64,000 nt of DNA from assembly GCA_942493235.1 (NCBI GenBank), contig OW818676.1, positions 682,001-746,000 of the forward strand. Direction: 5' to 3'. Both the position numbers and the translations under genes were made by a program. This document shows positions 39,886 through 49,091 of the stretch, in pieces. The notes below the pieces were generated by a model that worked only from the letters and a program-made list of their open reading frames with translations, searched no databases and was not told the DNA's origin. This DNA comes from ENR-C587 sp942493235. GTDB taxonomy: Bacteria > Bacteroidota > Ignavibacteria > Kapaibacteriales > UBA2268. Every line of letters begins with the position of its first letter. Position 1 is the stretch's first letter.

Positions 39886-41628
39886 TTATTGATTATATGC
39901 TGTCAAGTCATCTTCATTAACAAGTGCTACAGAATTGCATCTTGGTATATTAATATATACTATGGTGCCGACACTCAATTGGCTATCAATTCTAATATTA
40001 CCGCCCAGCATATCGACGCTGTTTTTTACTATTGACAGCCCAAGCCCAGTACCGGGTACGTTTCCGATATTATTAGACCTAAAGAAAGGTTCAAATATAT
40101 TTCGTATATCTTCATTTCTGATACCAATTCCTTGGTCTGCAATTGTGATATTATAATAATTATCTTCAGATTCAACAATAACTTTAACAATGCTCTCTTT
40201 TTTTGAAAATTTCAAAGCATTAACTAATACATTAATTATAATATGATGTAAAACTTTGTAATCGGTTAGAATTGGGTTATTTGAGCTATTAAATTTCAAA
40301 TCAAATTTATGACTATTGGAATCGTTAGAAGAGACAATATTAACCACCTCGTTAATGGCATCGTTAAGGTTAAACTCGCTCAACTCCAATTGGCTATCTC
40401 CGGCAGAAATTTTCCCGATTTTAATTACGTCGTCAAGCATCTTAGTCATATCATGAACAGCACCTTGAATTTGATTCAAATGCTTTAAAAAATCTTCTTC
40501 TTTATTATGCTTGAAATAAATTTCAAGTAAATAAGTAGAAGACAATATAACAGTAAGCGGAGTTCTGTATTCGTGAGATACCATAGAGACGAACTGAGAT
40601 TTTAATATATTAAGTTCTTTTTCTTTTTCTAAAGCAATAGAAAGCTCTTCTTTAGCTTTTACCAAATGGGTTTCGATACCTTTCCTGATTTGAATTTCTT
40701 TACGGTAATCAGCCAAGGCATTTTCTAATTCAATAGTCCTGGCTTTAACTCTGTCTTCTAGTTCAAAATTAATACTTTTTAGTGTTAATTCTAAATTTTT
40801 CCTTTCGGTAATATCTCTAATAATTGCCAGCATCAATTCTTTACCGTACCAATTTATTTTTCTTAGAGCAATTTCAGAATCAAATGTTGAGTTATCAATG
40901 GGCCTGCGGCTGGTCCATTCAAAAACAAAGAAATCGCTATCTTTTGATTTATCAATTATTGTCGGAATATCAGCCAACATATTTAAATTAGCAGAATATT
41001 CATTAATAGAAAAATCTTTAAAATTAGCATAATTAACACCGAACATATTAAACATCTGCTGATTAGCTTCTATCAAATTTCCTTCATAATCATGAATCAT
41101 AATCGCATCGTAGGTATTATCGAATACAGCTCTAAGGCTGGTCTCTGATATAATTAGTTTTTTCTCTGAGCTTACTTTTTCTTCAATACTTCTTGCAATT
41201 ATTATTGCAAAATAAGTATTATTGAATTCTTGATATTGATAATTTAATTCTACAGGAATAATTTTCCCGCTTTTAGAAATTAGCTCTGTAAGTAGTAAAT
41301 CACTTTTGCCTTTAATAGTACCGGATAAGGAGTAAGATTTTATTTTAGCATAAATATTATGTTTAATAATACTATCAATACTAAGATTAATAAATTCGGA
41401 TTTTTCATAACCCAGCATTTTAATTGCGGTATTGTTAAATTCAATTATTATATCTTTATTTAGGTCAACCTGAATAATTATATCGGAAATATTATCAATC
41501 AATATTTTAAATCTATTAAGCTCAGAAAGCTTTTTTTGCAATTCCGGATAATACATTTTGTGCGAAGAATGCTCTTCACCAAAGCCCATAATTCCATTCC
41601 GCAGTTTTTCTAAATTACTGGACTGCAT
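39886..41628 (-). CDS. PAS-PAS sensor histidine kinase
   Basis: Cytoplasmic: no membrane helix or signal peptide. Two PAS domains (~38-150 and ~160-276; the second ends with the typical RDITERKN) sense small ligands or redox state. A coiled coil (~278-345) leads to the phosphoacceptor box SMVSHEYRTPL with H352. The ATPase domain has NVLVNALKFS, IADQGIGI and GTGLGLSIVK. Its start codon overlaps the stop of the alcohol dehydrogenase gene by one base (TAATG), so the two are translationally coupled. The divergent response regulator at 43203 is a plausible partner. Confidence 0.94.
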   Translation of the reverse strand: MQSSNLEKLRNGIMGFGEEHSSHKMYYPELQKKLSELNRFKILIDNISDIIIQVDLNKDIIIEFNNTAIKMLGYEKSEFINLSIDSIIKHNIYAKIKSYSLSGTIKGKSDLLLTELISKSGKIIPVELNYQYQEFNNTYFAIIIARSIEEKVSSEKKLIISETSLRAVFDNTYDAIMIHDYEGNLIEANQQMFNMFGVNYANFKDFSINEYSANLNMLADIPTIIDKSKDSDFFVFEWTSRRPIDNSTFDSEIALRKINWYGKELMLAIIRDITERKNLELTLKSINFELEDRVKARTIELENALADYRKEIQIRKGIETHLVKAKEELSIALEKEKELNILKSQFVSMVSHEYRTPLTVILSSTYLLEIYFKHNKEEDFLKHLNQIQGAVHDMTKMLDDVIKIGKISAGDSQLELSEFNLNDAINEVVNIVSSNDSNSHKFDLKFNSSNNPILTDYKVLHHIIINVLVNALKFSKKESIVKVIVESEDNYYNITIADQGIGIRNEDIRNIFEPFFRSNNIGNVPGTGLGLSIVKNSVDMLGGNIRIDSQLSVGTIVYINIPRCNSVALVNEDDLTAYNQ

Positions 41629-42797
41629 TACATTGCTTCTTTATAAAGTGATTGAATATCTGCTAAATTAGGAATGCGTGGATTAGTCGCCAAGCATGGA
41701 TCATTAAATGCCTTAATACTTAGTATTTCAATATCTTGGCTTCTAACGCCTTTATTGCTTAATCTGTTATTAATTCCGACGCTGAGCTTTAAGTCTTCAA
41801 TGAATTTCATGATGTCAGCTTTAGAATAAATATGTTCGTTTTTATTACTCATACCTAAAGAAATCACAATTTCGGAATATCTACGCTGCATATCAGATTC
41901 ATAATTAAAATCAATTGAAGTATTTAGTAGCATTGCATTACATTCGCCATGAGGCAAATCCAAATAACCACCGAGGCTATGAGCCATTGAATGCACTATG
42001 CCGAGCCCTGCATTAGAAAACGCTAATCCGGCTTCTAAGCTTGCTAACATAACAGAACTTCTATATTCCAAATTGTCAGGCTGTTCAATTGATTTCTTTA
42101 AATATGCTCCTAATAAGCTTAACGCATCAATAGCATAATTATCGGTTATTCGCGAGCCTCCTGTAGAGCAATAAGCTTCAACTGCATGAACAATTGCATC
42201 GACACCGGTGCAAGCTGTCAAATAACTATCCATAGTGGTCAATGTAATCGGGTCGATAATGGCTAAATCAGGCACAACTGATTTGCTAATTATAGCAATT
42301 TTATATTTTTCATTCACATTGTTTATTATAGCAAATTGTGTAACTTCAGATGCTGTCCCACCGGTAGTAGGCAAACAAATTAGCGGAGGCATAGGCAAAA
42401 TTACTTTGTTTACACCTTCAAATTCGAGAATATTCCTCTGATTTACAGCTTCGATTCCTATACCTTTAGCCGCATCCATAACACTACCACCACCAATAGC
42501 AATTATTCCGTCGCAAAATTTATTCATATATAAAGCTGCTCCGTCGCTAACTTCTTTATCTCTGGGGTTTGGTGAAATATCAGAAAACAATACATAGTCA
42601 ATACCGGAATTTTCAATACTGTTAATTACCAGCTCTGTCCACCCGGCATTGATAACACCGGAGTCAGTAACTACTAATCCTCTATTAATTCCAAATTTTT
42701 TCAAATAGTTGCCTACCATGTGCAAAGAATTCTCGCCAAAAATAAATTCCGGTGCAAAAAATTTTCTAAGTTCTTTTATGTTTCTTTCATATTTCAT
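41628..42797 (-). CDS. Iron-containing alcohol dehydrogenase
   Basis: Group III NAD(P)-dependent alcohol dehydrogenase, 389 residues from the ATG at 42797. I prefer that start because AAAGGTGG sits 3 bases upstream of it; a longer frame begins at a GTG (42818) inside the leader. The N-terminal Rossmann half has LVVTDSGV and the nucleotide loop GGGSVMDAAKG. The C-terminal helical half carries the metal ligands in HSMAHSLGGYLDLPHGECN. It oxidises or reduces a short alcohol/aldehyde such as ethanol, butanol or lactaldehyde; specificity is not readable. It is the first gene of a two-gene operon with the PAS kinase, a rare pairing. Confidence 0.93.
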   Translation of the reverse strand: MKYERNIKELRKFFAPEFIFGENSLHMVGNYLKKFGINRGLVVTDSGVINAGWTELVINSIENSGIDYVLFSDISPNPRDKEVSDGAALYMNKFCDGIIAIGGGSVMDAAKGIGIEAVNQRNILEFEGVNKVILPMPPLICLPTTGGTASEVTQFAIINNVNEKYKIAIISKSVVPDLAIIDPITLTTMDSYLTACTGVDAIVHAVEAYCSTGGSRITDNYAIDALSLLGAYLKKSIEQPDNLEYRSSVMLASLEAGLAFSNAGLGIVHSMAHSLGGYLDLPHGECNAMLLNTSIDFNYESDMQRRYSEIVISLGMSNKNEHIYSKADIMKFIEDLKLSVGINNRLSNKGVRSQDIEILSIKAFNDPCLATNPRIPNLADIQSLYKEAM

Positions 42798-42940
42798 AGA
42801 CCACCTTTTTTTATTCACACTTTTCCTAAATATACGAATTTTTTACAAAATAACTATATTTTTTTTTATTTTTAAATAAATTTTATTTATATTAGGTTTC
42901 GTTTATAATTACAAATATAAAAACTAAGCTAAGTCTGATA

Positions 42941-43147
42941 ATGGAATGCCAGAAAGATAAAAATACAATTAACTGCAATTGCAGCTATCAGCAATGTTCA
43001 CGGAAAGGATTATGCTGCCAATGTGTTGAATATCACAGAAATCTTAGGGAATTGCCGGCTTGCTTTTTCGACAACCACAGCGAAAGTACTTACAATCGCA
43101 CTTATGAATTTTTTGCAAAATTAGTGAATAATAGAATTTTGAAATAG
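42941..43147 (+). CDS. DUF6485 family Cys-rich protein
   Basis: A 68-residue protein with eight cysteines (3, 12, 14, 19, 25, 26, 28, 41). The pattern MECQKDKNT..CNCSY..CSRKGLCCQC and LPACFF are the DUF6485 hallmarks. The Cys spacing suggests metal or Fe-S binding. It is divergent from the alcohol dehydrogenase by 143 bp and precedes the response regulator by 55 bp, so it may belong to the same signalling unit. Function unknown. Confidence 0.88.
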   Translation: MECQKDKNTINCNCSYQQCSRKGLCCQCVEYHRNLRELPACFFDNHSESTYNRTYEFFAKLVNNRILK

Positions 43148-43202
43148 GAAATATTATATAGGAATAATCAATAAACGGATTTACAATAATTAAAGCAAGT
43201 AT

Positions 43203-44402
43203 ATGGAAAATCAAACAATATTTTATATAATCGACGACGAAGACAGTTTAGTACTAACTTTAAAGACTTTACTAACTAAAGTATTTCCTAAATCCAGAAT
43301 CATGACAGCTTTTAATGGGCTAGAAGGATTAGAGATGATAGAGAAGCAACCTTTAACTTCGATTGTACTTTGTGATGTTTATATGCCGGAATTTAATGGA
43401 CTTCAGCTATTAAAGAAAATGAAAGCCACCGAAAACTTGAAAAAGCATTATTTTATTATGATGTCTTCAAGTCAAGATACAGAGCTTAACCTTAAAACTA
43501 TTCAGGCGGGAGCTGATGACTTTATTACAAAGCCATTTGCTATAGACCAAATAATTGCTAAACTCAGAAATGCAACAAGAATTTTAGCACTGCAGGAGCA
43601 GCTCCAAATTGAAAAAGACTCACTTCAAAACTTGTTCATTGAGCTTACTGAAGAATCTCACAAAATTCGTGATGTATTTATTCGTATGCAAGAGCAAAGG
43701 ATACCAAAATCCACTGATTTCCTTATGAAAATTGCCGAAGCTTCTGTATGGCTTGCTAAAGAAATGGGTGAAACTCAGCCTACAAGTTTCGAGAGTATTG
43801 TTATAGCTTCTAAGCTTGCTTATATCGGAAGATTGTCTCTTAATGATGCTTTGCTCAAAGAATATATTATGCCAAATGGTCAAGTAAAAAATGAGGTATT
43901 AGAGCAAGTGCCGGCTATTGCCGAAGAAATTGTTTCTAAGCTAAGAGGTTATAAAGAAGTAGCCGAGATATTAGGGCATATTTATGAGAATTATGACGGG
44001 TCAGGAATTCCAAAAGGCTTAAAAGGCTGGGAAATACCTCTGGGCTCCAGAATTCTTAGAGTGCTACTTGATTTCTTTGAAACAATAGATAAAAGTAATT
44101 CTGCTCCGGCTAAAGTCTATGAACAAATTGAAAAAGAAACAAAGCGAGTTTATGACTTGAGAATAGTAATTCTCTTAGACCAATATATGGCTTATAAAGG
44201 CATAGGATGCTCTTACGGAAAAGAAAAAGCAATTGAACTGAAAGATATTAAAGAAGGGCTTTTCCTTACTCGTGGCATTTATACAGAGTCAGGGCTGAAA
44301 CTAATTGGTGCAGGCGGATTTTTAGGCAAAGACACTATTGAGAAATTATCTAATATGGGCTCGACAGATAAAATTGTTGGTAAACTATGGGTTAGAAACT
44401 GA
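43203..44402 (+). CDS. Response regulator with degenerate HD-GYP output domain
   Basis: Residues ~5-125 form a receiver domain with the acidic pair IDDED, the phosphoacceptor in VLCDVYMPEF (D58), and the Lys of FITKPF. A coiled coil (~130-165) joins a ~230-residue domain that follows the HD-GYP fold: HIYENYDGSGIPKGLKGWEIPLGSRIL matches the HHE..dG.GYP..L.G..I region of cyclic-di-GMP phosphodiesterases, but GYP is GIP, and the HD pair is not evident. It is therefore probably not an active hydrolase and may bind a ligand or partner instead. It could be the target of the PAS kinase at 39886. Confidence 0.87.
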   Translation: MENQTIFYIIDDEDSLVLTLKTLLTKVFPKSRIMTAFNGLEGLEMIEKQPLTSIVLCDVYMPEFNGLQLLKKMKATENLKKHYFIMMSSSQDTELNLKTIQAGADDFITKPFAIDQIIAKLRNATRILALQEQLQIEKDSLQNLFIELTEESHKIRDVFIRMQEQRIPKSTDFLMKIAEASVWLAKEMGETQPTSFESIVIASKLAYIGRLSLNDALLKEYIMPNGQVKNEVLEQVPAIAEEIVSKLRGYKEVAEILGHIYENYDGSGIPKGLKGWEIPLGSRILRVLLDFFETIDKSNSAPAKVYEQIEKETKRVYDLRIVILLDQYMAYKGIGCSYGKEKAIELKDIKEGLFLTRGIYTESGLKLIGAGGFLGKDTIEKLSNMGSTDKIVGKLWVRN

Positions 44403-44583
44403 TAAGACAGTCGAAAAAGTCTCTGCTCACATTTAATTACAAATACCAACTTAGTTAAGTGAATCAGTCTCAATACTAAAGTTCTGGACTGAATTAAGTG
44501 ATAATTAAATTATTGCACTTTTGCAGTAGGCTTACTTTATCTATAGTTAATTGCCAATATTGTAAGCTCGTTAAAATTAAATC

Positions 44584-45720
44584 TTAATTATCAAGAAAGA
44601 CTTCACCGTCTCTAACATTAAATATTGAATTTTTGCCGGATTTGACTACTTGTTTTAAAAAGTCAGCATTATTAATAGTAATAAATGTTTGTGCATTATT
44701 TCTTTCGACTAATTCAAGTACTTGCTTAATACGAAGATTATCTAACTCAGAAAATATATCATCTAATAATATTATCGGAGTTTCTTTTTTTGTTTCATTT
44801 AGAAAATTGAACTCTGCAAATTTCAGACTAATCAGTAATGATTTATGTTGCCCCTGAGAGGCAAATTCCTTTGCTATAGAATTATCAAGCAAGATTCTGA
44901 AGTCGTCTCGATGAGAGCCGAACAGTGTCAGGCCTCTTCTTAACTCCGAGTCTTTGACTTTATTGGCTTTATTTGTAAGCTCTGATATTATATACTCCAT
45001 ATCAAAAGTATCTTCATTATATTCAATATCTTGGGGGCAGTATTGAATCTCGGCAGTTTCTTTCTTTTGAGAAATTTCTGCAAAAGTCTCATGAAATATT
45101 ATAGAGAAATCTCTAATAAACTGAACACGTCTGTATATTATAGAAGCTGATAGTCCGACAAGTGCTTCCGTCCAGACTTCAAGCATTACCTTATCTATCT
45201 CAGCGGTTTTTAAGTAATGAGTAAGCAATGAATTTCTTTGCTTTAGCACTTTTCTATGCTTTAATAAATCCTCGAAATATAACTTATATGATTGAGATAA
45301 TATTCTGTCAATAAACTCACGCCTGTCTTGAGGCGAGCCGGAAGTAATGCTTTTGAAATCAGGCGATAGAATTACTAAAGGCATTTCGCCGATTATATCT
45401 TTGGGGTATAAATTATCACCGGCAGACGAAGTTAAGTTTTTTCTGGTATTTTTATTATAATTTACTTTGACGAAATAGGGCAGTTCCAAATCATTTAATG
45501 CGTCTATTCTAACATTAAAGGAGTCGGTGCCTCTGCTAACAAGGGAATTATCCGCACAGTGCAGAAAGCTTTTAGAAAATCCACCAAGCGATACGGATTC
45601 CAATATTGTGGTTTTGCCGGCTCCGTTATTACCGTAAAATATGTTTACCGAGCGGTTAGGTTCAATTTCACTAAGTTCATGATTTCTAAGATTATTGATA
45701 TATATTTTATTTATATGCAC
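44584..45720 (-). CDS. recF: DNA replication and repair protein RecF
   Basis: An SMC-like ATPase that loads RecA with RecO and RecR at gapped DNA. The Walker A box is GNNGAGKTT (30-38), the signature region FASQGQHKSLL, and the Walker B PIILLDDIFSELD. The length of 378 residues is normal. It is not next to dnaA or dnaN here, unlike the classical arrangement. The 5' region overlaps no neighbour. Confidence 0.95.
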   Translation of the reverse strand: MHINKIYINNLRNHELSEIEPNRSVNIFYGNNGAGKTTILESVSLGGFSKSFLHCADNSLVSRGTDSFNVRIDALNDLELPYFVKVNYNKNTRKNLTSSAGDNLYPKDIIGEMPLVILSPDFKSITSGSPQDRREFIDRILSQSYKLYFEDLLKHRKVLKQRNSLLTHYLKTAEIDKVMLEVWTEALVGLSASIIYRRVQFIRDFSIIFHETFAEISQKKETAEIQYCPQDIEYNEDTFDMEYIISELTNKANKVKDSELRRGLTLFGSHRDDFRILLDNSIAKEFASQGQHKSLLISLKFAEFNFLNETKKETPIILLDDIFSELDNLRIKQVLELVERNNAQTFITINNADFLKQVVKSGKNSIFNVRDGEVFLDN

Positions 45721-45851
45721 TATATACTAACTAAAATGCTAAAAAAGCAAATATAAGAAATATTTCGCAAACCATTTTTGGATATTTCCGAAAATTATCT
45801 TTATTAACCCGGTTCAAAATTTTAGTATTGATGAGATAGAGAATCTATAAA

Positions 45852-46769
45852 TCAATCAGATTCATTTAACTTAATAAATTCGAAAGCCAAATTTAAACAG
45901 TCTATACTTTGCTCATCAGTCGGTGAATACTTTGCAAATTTTACTATATCAGCAATTGCAAACAAGTCTGCCAACAGTTTATGAGCATCTTCCTTCTCTG
46001 TTCTCCGAATATAATCGTTAAGCAATTCAAAAGAAACTGATTCCATAGCCGGAATTCTATATTTTAGTTCTATATATCGGCGAAGGCAGTCTGTCAATAG
46101 TGTGAAATGAGTTTTATATTCTTTAATTGCCCAATATTGTTTTGCTTTTAAATCATTAAGCTCGGAATATGCAAACTCGGCGGGATTAATATTCGGGAAA
46201 TGTTTAATTCTATTATCAATTTCAACTATGGGTTTTTTACGTTTCTTATAAATTAAATATAAAATTATAGCGACTATGATACAAATTAACCCAATTACAT
46301 AATACAGGAAATTATCATACCAATGATTTTCAACTTCGTAAATCGGCTTAATATCGCTTATATCTTTCATTGTACTTATGTCAACATTTTTGAAATGCAA
46401 ATCGAGCATATTCGAGTATAATGGGATGTGCATCCCGCCCTTATGCTGAGCAAAGAAAGTTAACGACGGAAAACAATATGCTCCGGAATCGAAAGCAGTA
46501 ATATATATTTTTTGGATTAATTTAGTATTATTCTCGTTTATAATAGTATCCACCAGAGAGCGGTTTATCACAATTAGTTTATTGATTGTATCTTTGATTT
46601 CGGGGAAAATATACTTCGTTCCGCTTTCGGCAGTAATTGACAATTCTACAATAATGCGGCTACCTATGTATGTATTGATAGAATCGGCAGTTGCCTGAAC
46701 TGTCGTCTGGCTGAATGCCTGAACAGAAAATGTAAAAAAACCTAAAAGTATTAATATATATTTGTACAT
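45852..46769 (-). CDS. BatD-like membrane-anchored protein
   Basis: A signal peptide (1-20, FFTFSVQAFSQ) leads to a ~130-residue beta-rich periplasmic domain (GSRIIVELSITAESGTKYIFP and DSGAYCFPSLTFF, where a protein in the BatD family places an Ig-like fold). A single membrane helix (~156-173, FLYYVIGLICIIVAIILYLI) and a cytoplasmic helical domain follow (YIELKYRIPAMESVSFELL). Bat proteins form stress-related complexes with MoxR ATPases and VWA proteins. No MoxR or VWA gene is adjacent, so assignment is by architecture. It diverges from the M50B gene with 62 bp between. Confidence 0.65.
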   Translation of the reverse strand: MYKYILILLGFFTFSVQAFSQTTVQATADSINTYIGSRIIVELSITAESGTKYIFPEIKDTINKLIVINRSLVDTIINENNTKLIQKIYITAFDSGAYCFPSLTFFAQHKGGMHIPLYSNMLDLHFKNVDISTMKDISDIKPIYEVENHWYDNFLYYVIGLICIIVAIILYLIYKKRKKPIVEIDNRIKHFPNINPAEFAYSELNDLKAKQYWAIKEYKTHFTLLTDCLRRYIELKYRIPAMESVSFELLNDYIRRTEKEDAHKLLADLFAIADIVKFAKYSPTDEQSIDCLNLAFEFIKLNESD

Positions 46770-46831
46770 AATTATTATATTTGTATATAATTAAAAAACT
46801 ATTGAACTAACAAACGGAATACAAAAATATA

Positions 46832-47563
46832 ATGAAAAAAACAATTAGTCAATCAATTAATCAAAAAGATTTGAAAATAATTTTGATACTTGCTCTAATA
46901 ACTTTTATTATATGGCAGTTACCTTATGGTAAATTAATTCTCTATCCGTTTACAATTTTGGGGACTTGGTTTCATGAAATGGGTCATGGAATGACTGCAC
47001 TAATTCTTGGAGGCAGTTTCCATAAGCTCGAATTATTTGCCGATGGTTCGGGAATTGCTTATTGGAGTGGAGCAGTATTTGGTGGAAGTCTTGGCTCGGC
47101 ATTAGTTGCCGGTGGCGGTCCCATCGCACCCACTATTGCAGGTTCTTTGTTGTTAATATCATCAAAATATCCAAAATATACTAAGCTGATTCTACTTCTA
47201 TTATCGTTATTTATGATAGCATCAATTATTATTTGGGTACGTACTTGGGTAGGAGCTGGAATTATCATTTTATTAGCAGTATTGATTATGTTTATAGCTC
47301 TAAGAGCGGGCAATTTATTCTGCAAGTATTCTTTACAGTTTTTAGCAATGCAGGCATTTCTAAGTTTATATTTAAGCATTGACTATTTGTTTTCAGCCGG
47401 AGGAACTATAGGGGTAAATACTTATTATTCGGATACATCTCATATTCAGGAAAATTTATTTCTGCCCTATTGGTTCTGGGGAGGATTTATTATTCTAATC
47501 TCGCTTATAATAATTTATTATTCAATTAAGGTAGTAGGAAAGAGTAATACTCCACAATTATAA
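46832..47563 (+). CDS. M50B family membrane metallopeptidase
   Basis: A polytopic membrane protein of 243 residues. The zinc motif HEMGH (H48, E49, H52) lies in the second hydrophobic stretch (GTWFHEMGHGMTALILGG), followed by SGAVFGGSLGSALVAGGGPI. At least five further hydrophobic segments follow. The family is related to site-2 proteases and is known as Peptidase_M50B. Its substrate is unknown. Confidence 0.85.
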   Translation: MKKTISQSINQKDLKIILILALITFIIWQLPYGKLILYPFTILGTWFHEMGHGMTALILGGSFHKLELFADGSGIAYWSGAVFGGSLGSALVAGGGPIAPTIAGSLLLISSKYPKYTKLILLLLSLFMIASIIIWVRTWVGAGIIILLAVLIMFIALRAGNLFCKYSLQFLAMQAFLSLYLSIDYLFSAGGTIGVNTYYSDTSHIQENLFLPYWFWGGFIILISLIIIYYSIKVVGKSNTPQL

Positions 47564-48259
47564 TAGATTAAGAAAGATTATCGATTGAAAAAAAATGGGA
47601 CTTCGCTATTTTAAGTGGGTTAGCAAATATTTGTTATTAGTATAATCAAAATCTTAATATATCAAATATTGATTTTGGATATATTATTTGATAAACATCA
47701 ATGATTTTATATCTTAACTCCGTTAGGAGTTAAACATCCGTAACATAATGAGATACACCACCATCGCTCTCTTCTTTTAGCGACAAAAATAGAAAAAGAG
47801 TGTAGGGACTAAACAATGTTTATTACCGATGTTCAACAGCTAACGCTGTTGTAAGAAAGATTTCTTTATTTGCTTACCCACACAAAATAGCGAAGAACCA
47901 AAAAAATAATTAGATTGAAATAATTATCGATTGAAAAAAATATTATAATAAATTTTAGCTTAATGCTTCTTATCAATTGCTTAGCAGAATCTGGGAAATA
48001 GAAATTATGAATTTAGCCATAATGAATAAAGCTATGAAAACGTTATATATCAATTGATTACAGAAAATTAGTTAAAATGACTATTTATAAGAGAAATTTT
48101 ACAGTCTGATAGGTACAGACTAAAATAGAAAAAAAACGAATAATTTCAGAAATGCTATGAAATTATATTTTGGATAAAGTTATATTAATTACTATATTGG
48201 AGACTATAATAGAATTATTATAAAAATCAATATTAAAAATATTAGACTAAAGGAATAAA
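47564..48259. other. Gap holding 290-bp repeat copy A
   Basis: No gene. 47597-47884 matches 52944-53232; an 18-bp direct repeat ATTATCGATTGAAAAAAA flanks it (47577-47594 and 47923-47940). The rest is AT-rich leader of the phosphorylase gene, with AAGGA (48250-48254) just before its ATG. Confidence 0.7.
47597..47884. repeat. ~290-bp dispersed repeat, copy A
   Basis: It starts GGGACTTCGCTATTTTAAGT and ends CTTACCCACACA. It contains AACTCCGTTAGGAGTT and CAACAGCTAACGCTGTTG hairpins. The second copy is at 52944-53232. No open frame conserved between copies is evident. Flanking 18-bp direct repeats suggest insertion. Confidence 0.88.
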
Positions 48260-49090
48260 ATGGAAAACAAATCCGAATTAATATTAAAAATTGAAGAATC
48301 TATTTTAGAAATCAAAAAACAGACTTCGATTCAGCCGGAGATAGGAATAATTCTCGGGACAGGTCTTGGCGGATTAGCTAAAGAAATTAAAATAGAAGCA
48401 TCTATACCTTATGAAAATATGCCTCATTTCCCAATTTCCACGGTCGAAAGTCATAATGGTAAATTGCTAATTGGCGAATTATCAGGAAAAAAAGTAATAG
48501 CTATGCAGGGGAGATTTCACTATTATGAAGGCTACACTATGCAGCAAATAGTCTATCCGGTTAGAGTGATGAAAATGTTGGGAGTTAATACACTGTTAGT
48601 CTCCAATGCTTGCGGTTCAGTTAATCCCTATCTGCCAAAATGCTCTTTAATGCTGATAGATGACCATATAAATTTATTTGGAGACAATCCATTAATCGGT
48701 AAAAACGAAGATTGGCTCGGAGTTCGCTTCCCTGATATGAGTGAACCGTATTCGAAGCGTTTAATGGGCTTAGCAGAGCAAGTAGCTTTAGACAATAAGA
48801 TTAAACTATATAAAGGCGTTTATGCGGCAATGACCGGTCCAAACCTTGAGACTCGAGCCGAATACAGAATGGTAAGAACCATGGGAGCAGATGCAATCGG
48901 TATGAGCACAATTCCTGAATGTATTGCTGCCAGGCATGCCGGTATGGAAGTCTTGGGAATCTCCATTATCACTGATGAATGCTATCCCGACTCTTTGGTT
49001 GCGGTTTCACTAAACGAAATTATTAATGCGGCAAATATTGCCGAACCTCAGATGACTATTATTTTCAAAGAACTATTGAAAAAGCTATAA
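48260..49090 (+). CDS. punA: Purine nucleoside phosphorylase
   Basis: It phosphorolyses inosine and guanosine to the base and ribose 1-phosphate (purine salvage). Motifs: GIILGTGLGGLA (phosphate loop), MQGRFHYYEGYTMQQ, VSNACGSVNP, TGPNLETRAEYRM and GADAIGMSTIPE. The 276 residues fit the trimeric, mammalian-type (PNP/PunA) family. AAGGA gives a good ribosome site. Only one base separates its stop from the next start, so the lipoprotein gene is coupled. Confidence 0.96.
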   Translation: MENKSELILKIEESILEIKKQTSIQPEIGIILGTGLGGLAKEIKIEASIPYENMPHFPISTVESHNGKLLIGELSGKKVIAMQGRFHYYEGYTMQQIVYPVRVMKMLGVNTLLVSNACGSVNPYLPKCSLMLIDDHINLFGDNPLIGKNEDWLGVRFPDMSEPYSKRLMGLAEQVALDNKIKLYKGVYAAMTGPNLETRAEYRMVRTMGADAIGMSTIPECIAARHAGMEVLGISIITDECYPDSLVAVSLNEIINAANIAEPQMTIIFKELLKKL

Positions 49091-49091
49091 T

